Assembly (NCBI GenBank): GCA_031275035.1
Contig: JAISPH010000220.1
Coordinates: forward strand, 1-6,390
Direction: 5' to 3'
DNA length: 6,390 nucleotides
DNA from: Treponema sp.
GTDB taxonomy: Bacteria; Spirochaetota; Spirochaetia; Treponematales; Breznakiellaceae
Shown: piece after piece, positions 1 through 5,102 of the stretch
Numbering within the stretch: the first letter of the stretch is position 1
How the letters are laid out: every line of letters starts with the position of its first letter
Notes under the pieces: model-generated
Database searches by the model: none
Seen by the model: the letters and a program-made list of their open reading frames with translations, nothing else
Told to the model about the DNA's origin: nothing
Made by a program: the position numbers and the translations under genes

Positions 1-2336
1 TCCGCAACCCCTACAGGTACACCATCATAATCAAGGCCGTTAGGCTCCACGTCTATCCTTTTCGGACTCTCAGGCGCACTATACGCCACACCCCGGTTGA
101 TCAGCGGAGACCCTGCCCCAGGCTTTAACAACGAAAAATCCTGAAACCGGTTTGCGGCGGAATCCCCCGTCGAAAAAGCGGGCGCCCCGGTAAATACCGG
201 GTCCCCAACAGTCGCTTCCGTATGCCCCGAAGGCGCAGTAATCCCATAATACATATTATTGACGTAAGTATACCCGGTGTTGGATACAAAAGACGGATTT
301 GTCGTCCCCGCATGGCCGTTGTAAAACACGTTGTTCTTGTATTCCCATATATCGCTCCCGGCCGTACTCGCCCCGGTAAATTGTATCGTCCCCGCCGTGG
401 CCTGCGCCTTCGTGTTATACAATACATTGTTGTATACCTGGATAAATCCACCCGATACCACATCCCGTATCCACATCCGGCTGTTGTTGTACAGCACATT
501 ATACCGGATAATCACCGTGTTGAATTGATTCCCGCATACCAGAAATCCATCCCCGTTGTCGTGGACATAGTTGTACTGGATGATGATATTGGATGTCTTG
601 ACATCAGGGTCTATCCCGTTGGTATCACCTCCCCCGCCTTTCGACGTGCTGCCGTATACTTCGTTGTGCTGAACGGTTATACTGTCGCAATAGTACAGTT
701 CAATGCCGCAGACGCCGGGGTCTTTTACCACATTCTTCTCTACCAGCGCCCCCTGTACGCTGGTAAGATATATCCCGTCCCCGTGATAAAACCCAACCTG
801 GTCTATGTAGTTCCCCCTCACGATGATGTTGGTATGGGGCTTGAAGTTCGGGTCCGCATACGGATACGTGGTAACCGTCCGTTCCGCCCATTTTGTGCCG
901 CTTGATCCTCCGTGGTACTGTTTGGTGGTAAACGCGCAAAAACTGTTCCTCAAGAATACACTGTTTTCTACTGTTACATTATTAAAGATGGTCGCGTTCA
1001 CCCCGTCCCCCCGCAGGGCATATACAACAATTGCCCCCGTCGTTTTGGAGGCGTCCCAGCCCGTCTGATTGTTCGAGCCGGGAAAAAACGGCACGGGATT
1101 GGGGTTATTGATATAGGCCCCGCCGCCTATCCAGTTGAGCTCTCCGGTAACATCGTGGATATAGAGGTCATGCAGGTTAAACCCGTTCAGTACCTGCCCG
1201 TTATCACCGGAAATGTAGACGGCCCGCAAGTCTTTGTTTTTAATCAGATTGCCCTGGGTGTCATCCCGCGCCATGGGATTGGTCCAGCCCTCCACCATGC
1301 TGCTGATTTCCAGATCGCTGATCTCCCAATACTGCTGGTTATGCAGGTGTATCACATTATCCACCAGCCCCTTGCCCTCAAACACGGGTTTGGCCCCGGT
1401 CCCGTAACTGCTTATACGAATGGGGTTCCCTTCCGCCCCAGACCCCGGAGGCGCCAACGACGGTTCCCCGTCACTCCAGGTCCAGGTGTCCCCCCTCTTG
1501 AACAGAATGGCATCGCCCGCCTGATAAGTCCGGGAGTTCACTTTGGCGATAGTTTTCCACGGAGCGCCCTCGGTACCGGCATTCTCATCGTTCCCCGTGC
1601 TGAAACTGACATAAAAAGCGTTCAGAAGCACCACTCCCGATTGGGTAATGGTTACGGTGCCGCTCCCCTTGATGACCGTACTGTCCGGCGAAATACCGGC
1701 GGTGTAAGTCTGTTCCGTTGTGCCGGTATTCGCGGCGAAACTTATGGTTACCGTTACCGTGTCCTCAACCACCGCGACGCTGCTTACCACAGCCCCGTTG
1801 TTGACGGTAAAATCCTCAGAACCCACAAGGGGGTCTTCCCCTCCCCCGCCTACGGTGCTCAGCCCTGCCGCGCCGGTAAAGACAACATACGCACTGGTGT
1901 CCGCCGCCGAAACAGTTACCGGCTGTCCCGCGGTGAGGGCCCGCCGGGTGTCCCCCGCGTACCCCTGGGTTATCGTTACCGCCGCGTCCCCTTTGATTAC
2001 CTGACTGTCCGGCGAAATACCGACGGTATAGGCCTTTTCAGCGCTGGTGTCGGCATTTGCCGCAAAACTTACCGTTACGGTAACCGTATCGCCCGAGACC
2101 TCGACGGAAACGATTGTCCCGCCTTCGCTGACGGTAAAGTCCTCATTGGCCAGGGTAAGCCCGGACGCCCCGGTAAAAGAGACTTCCGCCGTGGTGTCAT
2201 CGGCTTCCACATCCACCGCAGTCCCGGCGGTCAATTCCACCGCCCTGAGGGTGTACTCATCCCCACCAGTGGGGCAGCCTACCATAAAAGCCGCAAGTAT
2301 CAGCGGCAGAATCCATAGAGCTTTCAAAGATTTCAT
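1..2336 (-). CDS. Lipoprotein with tandem beta-sandwich repeats and a right-handed parallel beta-helix (3' end outside window)
   Basis: The frame is open from an ATG at 2336 to the window edge: 778 codons with no stop. AGGAGG lies 8 bases upstream of the ATG and fixes the start. Residues 1-21 form a lipoprotein signal (MKSLKALW, hydrophobic core, MVGC with Cys21); the -3 Met departs from the usual Leu, as tolerated in spirochaetes. Residues about 35-124 and 134-232 are two related beta-rich repeats, each ending in VTITQ. From about residue 241 it matches the entry to parallel beta-helix proteins of the pectate-lyase-like/DUF1565 type (FYVSFSTGNDENAGT, PWKTIAKVN, GDAILFKRGDTW), followed by Asn-rich coils to about residue 760. 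GSPLINRG and DYDGVPVG near the window edge resemble the usual C-terminal end of such domains, so only a short tail is probably missing. The likely location is a lipid-anchored envelope or surface position, with carbohydrate binding or cleavage or adhesion as possible roles. No catalytic residues could be assigned. Confidence 0.9.
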   Translation of the reverse strand, partial: MKSLKALWILPLILAAFMVGCPTGGDEYTLRAVELTAGTAVDVEADDTTAEVSFTGASGLTLANEDFTVSEGGTIVSVEVSGDTVTVTVSFAANADTSAEKAYTVGISPDSQVIKGDAAVTITQGYAGDTRRALTAGQPVTVSAADTSAYVVFTGAAGLSTVGGGGEDPLVGSEDFTVNNGAVVSSVAVVEDTVTVTISFAANTGTTEQTYTAGISPDSTVIKGSGTVTITQSGVVLLNAFYVSFSTGNDENAGTEGAPWKTIAKVNSRTYQAGDAILFKRGDTWTWSDGEPSLAPPGSGAEGNPIRISSYGTGAKPVFEGKGLVDNVIHLHNQQYWEISDLEISSMVEGWTNPMARDDTQGNLIKNKDLRAVYISGDNGQVLNGFNLHDLYIHDVTGELNWIGGGAYINNPNPVPFFPGSNNQTGWDASKTTGAIVVYALRGDGVNATIFNNVTVENSVFLRNSFCAFTTKQYHGGSSGTKWAERTVTTYPYADPNFKPHTNIIVRGNYIDQVGFYHGDGIYLTSVQGALVEKNVVKDPGVCGIELYYCDSITVQHNEVYGSTSKGGGGDTNGIDPDVKTSNIIIQYNYVHDNGDGFLVCGNQFNTVIIRYNVLYNNSRMWIRDVVSGGFIQVYNNVLYNTKAQATAGTIQFTGASTAGSDIWEYKNNVFYNGHAGTTNPSFVSNTGYTYVNNMYYGITAPSGHTEATVGDPVFTGAPAFSTGDSAANRFQDFSLLKPGAGSPLINRGVAYSAPESPKRIDVEPNGLDYDGVPVGVA
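1641..2234 (-). repeat. Two tandem domain repeats inside the beta-helix lipoprotein
   Basis: Unit 1 is about 1965-2234 and unit 2 about 1641-1934. Both follow the same plan: LTAG, an SFTGA or VFTGA strand, EDFTV, DTVTVT, SFAAN, GISPDS, VIKG, then VTITQ. A 19-base stretch (ACTGTCCGGCGAAATACCG on the plus strand) is identical at 1680-1698 and 2004-2022, 324 bases apart, which is an in-frame 108 codons. Unit 2 carries a Gly-rich insertion (VGGGGEDPLVG) absent from unit 1. These look like Ig-like stalk domains that lift the beta-helix off the membrane. The fold is inferred and the repeat itself is visible. Confidence 0.85.
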
Positions 2337-2344
2337 CAGTATAT

Positions 2345-2350
2345 CCTCCT
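2345..2350 (-). promoter_or_regulatory. Ribosome binding site of the beta-helix lipoprotein gene
   Basis: A perfect AGGAGG reads on the minus strand with 8 bases to the ATG at 2336. It settles the start of a gene that runs off the window. Confidence 0.9.
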
Positions 2351-2368
2351 GAAATAGACGGAAATAGA
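2351..2368. repeat. Short tandem direct repeat in the lipoprotein mRNA leader
   Basis: GAAATAGA occurs at 2351-2358 and again at 2361-2368, a 10-base period just upstream of the ribosome binding site. On the transcript it reads as two TCTATTTC blocks. No function is evident. Confidence 0.5.
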
Positions 2369-2385
2369 GCACCGCCCTTGTTCAG

Positions 2386-2391
2386 ACTATA
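2386..2391 (-). promoter_or_regulatory. Putative -10 element of the beta-helix lipoprotein promoter
   Basis: TATAGT reads on the minus strand and matches 5 of 6 positions of TATAAT. It would start transcription near 2379 and give a leader of about 43 bases that contains the AGGAGG. At a 17-base spacer the -35 position reads ATGGTA, far from TTGACA, as expected of an activator-dependent promoter. The proposed activator motif at 2411-2424 overlaps that -35 position. Confidence 0.5.
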
Positions 2392-2410
2392 TACCGGGGA
2401 TTTCAGAATA

Positions 2411-2445
2411 CCATTACAAATATCATTAATATTATTACAAAAGAA
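2411..2445. promoter_or_regulatory. Tandem 21-bp-spaced operator-like motif upstream of the lipoprotein gene
   Basis: ATTACAAA occurs at 2413-2420 and 2434-2441, exactly 21 bp apart in direct orientation. The promoter-proximal copy in full is CCATTACAAATATC (2411-2424). It agrees at 11 of 13 positions with CATTGCAAAAATC at 4895-4907, upstream of the beta-barrel gene. The proximal copy lies exactly 20 bases upstream of the -10-like hexamer. Direct half-sites two helical turns apart next to the -35 position are typical of AraC-family activators, and the adjacent gene encodes one. The repeats are visible; regulator binding is inferred. Confidence 0.55.
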
Positions 2446-2450
2446 ACGAT

Positions 2451-3284
2451 TCAGTCATTGGCATGCTGCAAAGGTTCTATCTGGCTTACCAGCAATTCAG
2501 AAGGGGGACATCCGTAAAAAGATTTATAGGCCCGGTAAAAGGTGGTGTAATCATTAAACCCCGCCATATAAGCCGCCTCGCCAAGGCGGGCGCCGCCCAA
2601 TATTTCCTGCCGGGCAAACTCAAGACGCTTTGCGGAGATGTATTTCATTATCGGCGTTCCCACCGCCTTGTGAAAAAGAGCGTTGAGGTGATTTTTGGTA
2701 ACGGCAAATTTATCGGATAATTCATCCAGGGAGATATCTTCCCTTAAATTCTCGCTCACATATTTAATTATCATTTGTATACGCTCATCCGGCACAAGCG
2801 GCTTTACGGCATGAGCGCTTCTGAGCAGGTGTATCTGCGAAAGGAAAGAAACCATACGGTTTTTTGATGCGATCATTTGCAGAGGGGTTTCCATTTTTCC
2901 GCATTCGACAATGGCCTGAAAGAAAAAATTCAGGTTGTACCGTGACCCGTTCAAAAAATGCAGGGGCTCGGCAAACATATCCATAAAAACATCCTGTTCG
3001 TCTCTGTTAAGCAATTCCGGCAAAAAATGAACGCTAAACCGGTGGTGGATTTTACCGGAAGGGTATTTCCACTGGTGGAAGCAATTTGAGGGGATGAGCA
3101 AAAAACTGTCTGAAGCGAGAAGGGATTTATGGCCTTCAATCAGGAATTCAACTTCTCCGTCGAGCATATAAAAAATTTCACATTCCTTGTGGCAGTGAGC
3201 GGACCTTCCTTCATATACTTCCCGGTCGCTTTTGGCTTCCCAAAGGTACATTTGGCCCCATTGAAAAATCTGATGCTTGTACAT
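2451..3284 (-). CDS. AraC-family transcriptional regulator with N-terminal cupin domain
   Basis: This is a 277-residue cytoplasmic DNA-binding regulator. Residues about 20-90 look like the cupin sensor domain of AraC-type proteins (HCHKECEIFYMLDGEVEF with His30, His32 and Glu36; later His70). Residues about 165-265 form the two-helix-turn-helix DNA-binding domain. The first HTH is near 183-204 (ISLDELSDKFAVTKNHLNALF region). The second, near 233-255, leads into the family signature GFNDYTTFYRAYKSFYGCP. The effector is not predictable, though many relatives sense sugars. The ATG at 3284 is preferred. The frame stays open to a TTG at 3323 (290 residues), but that TTG lies inside an operator-like motif and has no good ribosome binding site. 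The chosen ATG has only a weak GGA 7 bases upstream. It sits between two envelope-protein genes whose promoters share a tandem motif, making it the obvious candidate regulator of both. Confidence 0.92.
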   Translation of the reverse strand: MYKHQIFQWGQMYLWEAKSDREVYEGRSAHCHKECEIFYMLDGEVEFLIEGHKSLLASDSFLLIPSNCFHQWKYPSGKIHHRFSVHFLPELLNRDEQDVFMDMFAEPLHFLNGSRYNLNFFFQAIVECGKMETPLQMIASKNRMVSFLSQIHLLRSAHAVKPLVPDERIQMIIKYVSENLREDISLDELSDKFAVTKNHLNALFHKAVGTPIMKYISAKRLEFARQEILGGARLGEAAYMAGFNDYTTFYRAYKSFYGCPPSELLVSQIEPLQHAND

Positions 3285-3311
3285 GATTTTTCCATTGTAC
3301 ACCCTCTGCCA

Positions 3312-3324
3312 TGATTTTTGCAAT
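3312..3324 (-). promoter_or_regulatory. Operator-like motif upstream of the AraC-family gene (possible autoregulation)
   Basis: ATTGCAAAAATCA on the minus strand is an exact 13-base match to 4896-4908 on the plus strand, in the distal motif upstream of the beta-barrel gene. It is inverted relative to that copy and begins 28 bases upstream of the preferred ATG. No second copy is seen 21 bp away on either side. It would suit autorepression. The identity is visible and the role is inferred. Confidence 0.45.
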
Positions 3325-3344
3325 AAAAAAATGCTTCTGGTTAC

Positions 3345-3368
3345 AATTCCGGCCGTTTTAGCGGAATT
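3345..3368. repeat. Inverted repeat AATTCCG / CGGAATT
   Basis: Perfect 7-base arms at 3345-3351 and 3362-3368 are separated by 10 bases. The repeat abuts the longer inverted repeat at 3368-3395, sharing one base. It lies upstream of the AraC-family gene. On the minus strand a run of seven T follows, but 13 bases away, too far for a normal intrinsic terminator. Confidence 0.6.
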
Positions 3369-3395
3369 TGTTCAGAAACTGAATTTTCTGAACAA
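3368..3395. repeat. Perfect 11-bp inverted repeat, possible operator or hairpin
   Basis: TTGTTCAGAAA (3368-3378) and TTTCTGAACAA (3385-3395) are exact reverse complements around a 6-base centre. The repeat sits between the beta-barrel stop and the AraC-family start. It is AT-rich and has no T-tract on either strand, so a dyad operator or an mRNA-end-stabilising hairpin fits better than an intrinsic terminator. Confidence 0.75.
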
Positions 3396-3417
3396 CTCTA
3401 TTCACAGCAGAATCCCA

Positions 3418-3457
3418 CAGGGCTGCCCTGGATGCCGGATGCTCCCTGACAGCCCTG
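3418..3457 (-). terminator. GC-rich hairpin downstream of the beta-barrel gene, weak terminator candidate
   Basis: CAGGGCTG (3418-3425) pairs with CAGCCCTG (3450-3457), 3 bases beyond the TAG stop of the beta-barrel gene. A tighter alternative is CAGGG-CTG-CCCTG at 3418-3430. No T-run follows on the minus strand, so termination is uncertain; an mRNA-stabilising 3' hairpin is equally possible. Confidence 0.35.
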
Positions 3458-3460
3458 GGC

Positions 3461-4774
3461 CTATTTCTTAAAGGTAAGGTACAAATCCACCGTAGGGCTT
3501 TGAGCGACAAAGATACTCTTTATCAGGGTACGGGCGTTAAAATCAAGGGTGAGGGTTTCAGTTAAAGCGAAGGAGCTTCCTATGTCAAAACCCGTCTGCG
3601 AACCTTGGATAATATCAGAGCTTGAAGTACCATCGCCATAAGAAGCGCCATCGGCCCCTTTCTCGCCATTTTTTGCCGCAAAATCAAACAGCGTGATCGT
3701 TGTACCGGCATAAAGCGCCAGCCGCTCGGTTGCTTTGTATTGGATTCCCACGGCGGCGGTCGGTATTATTTTCAGGGTTGTTTGTTTTCCATTGTCCACC
3801 TTCCCGCTTTCGGTCTCATATACCTCCTGTTCGGAAAGAATATCAAAATTGATATTCGGTTTTATCTTCATGGTGATTTTATCGTCCCAATTGATGGTTT
3901 TTGAATAATTTACATTGATAATGTGCTGAATATTTCCTTCCGCTGTTTTACTGGTATGTACGGTTCCCTTGGTTTGTTCCCATTTTTCACCGGGTGAAAC
4001 AATAAGGCTGTAGTCGGCATCCACACTGGAAGCGCCGGGAAGATTGTATCCTCCACCAAGTTTTACATATATCTTGGAACTGTCAGTCTGGGTAAATTTG
4101 AAAATTTCCGCGCCCACCTGTCCACCGGTAACTGTAAGACTGTTGGGCGTGGCAAAACCCACCACAGCGTCAACTTTTACTTTTTGGGCAAACTCGTTGC
4201 CATAACTCAGGATGAAGCTCATAGAACCGGCAGAATTCCCTTCCGCCGCATCAATACTTTCGCCATTATAGGTTCTGTTCTCCCCTTTGAATTTCTCAAA
4301 AACCGGACCCAATGAACCGCTTGAATCGCTGGCGATCCAGTCAAAACGGAAACCACCAATATTCGGTACGCCAAACAGCACCGCTACATTATCGTTCAGC
4401 GTAAATTTGCTGGAGCCGTTATTATCCTTGTCCCAGCTGCTGTCCCAGTTGTTGTGAGTGGTATCGTTCCCCTGGACAACGGTTCCCCGGTAGTACAGGC
4501 CCAGGTAATAATCACCGAATTTGGTTGCATACCCAAGGGCCGGATTAATCTGCGCCATATACTGGCCGCCGATGAAGAAAAAATGCCTGTCGAATGTAAT
4601 ACCGCCCCAGCCTTTGGTTTCCATATAGTAATCAACATCCGCCGAAAAACGTCCGCCGCTTGTTGACTTCTGGTTCGTCGTTTTAGGCAGTGCAGAGGGC
4701 ACCTGTGTGAATACAGGCCCTGCCATGAGGAGAACCAGGCCTGCGGTTAAAATGACCACACTCGTTCTTTTCAT
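3461..4774 (-). CDS. Secreted beta-barrel-like putative outer-membrane protein
   Basis: This 437-residue protein has a clear signal peptide: MKRTSVV, a hydrophobic core LTAGLVLLMAGPVF, and probable cleavage near residue 24. There is no lipobox Cys. After a Ser/Thr/Lys-rich linker (about 25-42), the rest is a series of short alternating amphipathic segments separated by Gly/Asn/Asp/Ser-rich turns, as in outer-membrane barrels. Examples are FFFIGGQYMAQ (65-75), YYLGLYYRGTVV (89-100), IYVKLGGGYNLP (235-246) and LALYAGTTITLFDF (352-365). The final strand is PTVDLYLTFKK; barrels usually end in an aromatic residue, here Phe435 followed by two Lys. AAGGG lies 8 bases before the ATG. A porin or surface protein is the best guess. 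I recognise no named family. Its promoter shares a motif layout with that of the beta-helix lipoprotein. Confidence 0.85.
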   Translation of the reverse strand: MKRTSVVILTAGLVLLMAGPVFTQVPSALPKTTNQKSTSGGRFSADVDYYMETKGWGGITFDRHFFFIGGQYMAQINPALGYATKFGDYYLGLYYRGTVVQGNDTTHNNWDSSWDKDNNGSSKFTLNDNVAVLFGVPNIGGFRFDWIASDSSGSLGPVFEKFKGENRTYNGESIDAAEGNSAGSMSFILSYGNEFAQKVKVDAVVGFATPNSLTVTGGQVGAEIFKFTQTDSSKIYVKLGGGYNLPGASSVDADYSLIVSPGEKWEQTKGTVHTSKTAEGNIQHIINVNYSKTINWDDKITMKIKPNINFDILSEQEVYETESGKVDNGKQTTLKIIPTAAVGIQYKATERLALYAGTTITLFDFAAKNGEKGADGASYGDGTSSSDIIQGSQTGFDIGSSFALTETLTLDFNARTLIKSIFVAQSPTVDLYLTFKK

Positions 4775-4782
4775 ATAAATAT

Positions 4783-4787
4783 CCCTT
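4783..4787 (-). promoter_or_regulatory. Ribosome binding site of the beta-barrel gene
   Basis: AAGGG on the minus strand lies 8 bases before the ATG at 4774. It is a moderate match that supports this start. Confidence 0.6.
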
Positions 4788-4847
4788 GAGCGTAAAGCCC
4801 GCCAGCATTGTTTATAAACCTTCTACGAAGGTCCTTTTGTGATTTTC

Positions 4848-4853
4848 ATTCTA
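4848..4853 (-). promoter_or_regulatory. Putative -10 element of the beta-barrel gene promoter
   Basis: TAGAAT reads on the minus strand (5 of 6 to TATAAT). Transcription would start near 4841 and give a leader of about 67 bases. At a 17-base spacer the -35 position reads ATGGCC, a poor match, and overlaps the proximal CATTGC motif at 4874. This is the same arrangement as at the lipoprotein gene. Confidence 0.5.
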
Positions 4854-4872
4854 CAGGGGTTTCCTGGTAAGG

Positions 4873-4907
4873 CCATTGCTATAAACAGGAAAAACATTGC
4901 AAAAATC
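4873..4907. promoter_or_regulatory. Tandem 21-bp-spaced operator-like motif upstream of the beta-barrel gene
   Basis: CATTGC occurs at 4874-4879 and 4895-4900, exactly 21 bp apart in direct orientation. The distal copy, CATTGCAAAAATC, resembles CATTACAAATATC at 2412-2424. The proximal copy reads CCATTGCTATAAAC. A looser third copy, CATTGTTTATAAAC, lies at 4806-4819. The proximal copy starts 20 bases upstream of the -10-like hexamer, identical to the lipoprotein promoter. This suggests class II activation by an AraC-type protein. Confidence 0.55.
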
Positions 4908-4916
4908 ACGGTTTAT

Positions 4917-5102
4917 GATACCTGTTTTACGGCCCGGCCGGCTGACATTTGACCCTGTGGGCATTTCACCACATCAATAAAGCTGAATGTCTTGAATTTT
5001 TTAAATCGATATAAACATAGTAAAGGAGAAAATATTTAGCCGTATAGATCGTTTACTTTTTTGTACACTTAATTAATTATGAACAGACACGAATGAGAGG
5101 CT
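4917..5102. other. AT-rich intergenic remainder with no gene seen
   Basis: With the promoter region to its left this makes a 328-base gap without a gene. It holds a CCTGTTT (4921-4927) complementary to AAACAGG (4883-4889), a CCGGCCGG palindrome (4934-4941), a TGTGG/CCACA mini-dyad near 4958-4975, and a TAATTAATTA palindrome (5070-5079). AAAGGAG near 5022-5028 on the plus strand is not followed by an ATG-led frame of useful length. I see no convincing terminator for the SUMF1-domain gene that ends at 5103. Confidence 0.6.

Larger units (their letters stand above)
4814..4916. repeat. Split inverted repeat spanning the beta-barrel promoter and leader
   Basis: On the right AAAATCAC (4902-4909) and GGTTTAT (4910-4916) are contiguous. 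Their complements on the left are ATAAACC (4814-4820) and GTGATTTT (4839-4846), in nested order but split by 18 bases. Those 18 bases hold most of a small palindrome, ACCTTC-TAC-GAAGGT (4818-4832), which would fold in the mRNA leader about 43 bases before the start codon. The arms flank the -10-like element and half of the tandem motif. Any looping or folding role is speculative. Confidence 0.45.

Noticed and set aside
125..905. Further frames on both strands within the lipoprotein gene (125-499 minus, 222-905 plus, 331-528 plus, 700-939 minus)
   Set aside because: All overlap the 778-codon lipoprotein frame, lack domains and have unnatural Arg/Pro/Tyr-rich composition.
912..2318. 468-codon open frame on the plus strand
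   Set aside because: It lies opposite the beta-helix lipoprotein gene, which has a lipobox, a perfect ribosome binding site and recognisable motifs. The plus-strand product has no recognisable domain, and its length follows from the GC-biased codons of the real gene.
3285..3323. TTG start at 3323 for the AraC-family protein
   Set aside because: It has no good ribosome binding site (AGAAG at 10 bases at best), adds 13 residues outside the cupin domain, and lies within the 13-base operator-like motif. It is retained only as an alternative.
3325..3368. Intrinsic terminator made of the AATTCCG dyad and the run of seven T on the minus strand
   Set aside because: Thirteen bases separate the stem from the T-run and the stem is only 7 bp, unlike a working intrinsic terminator.
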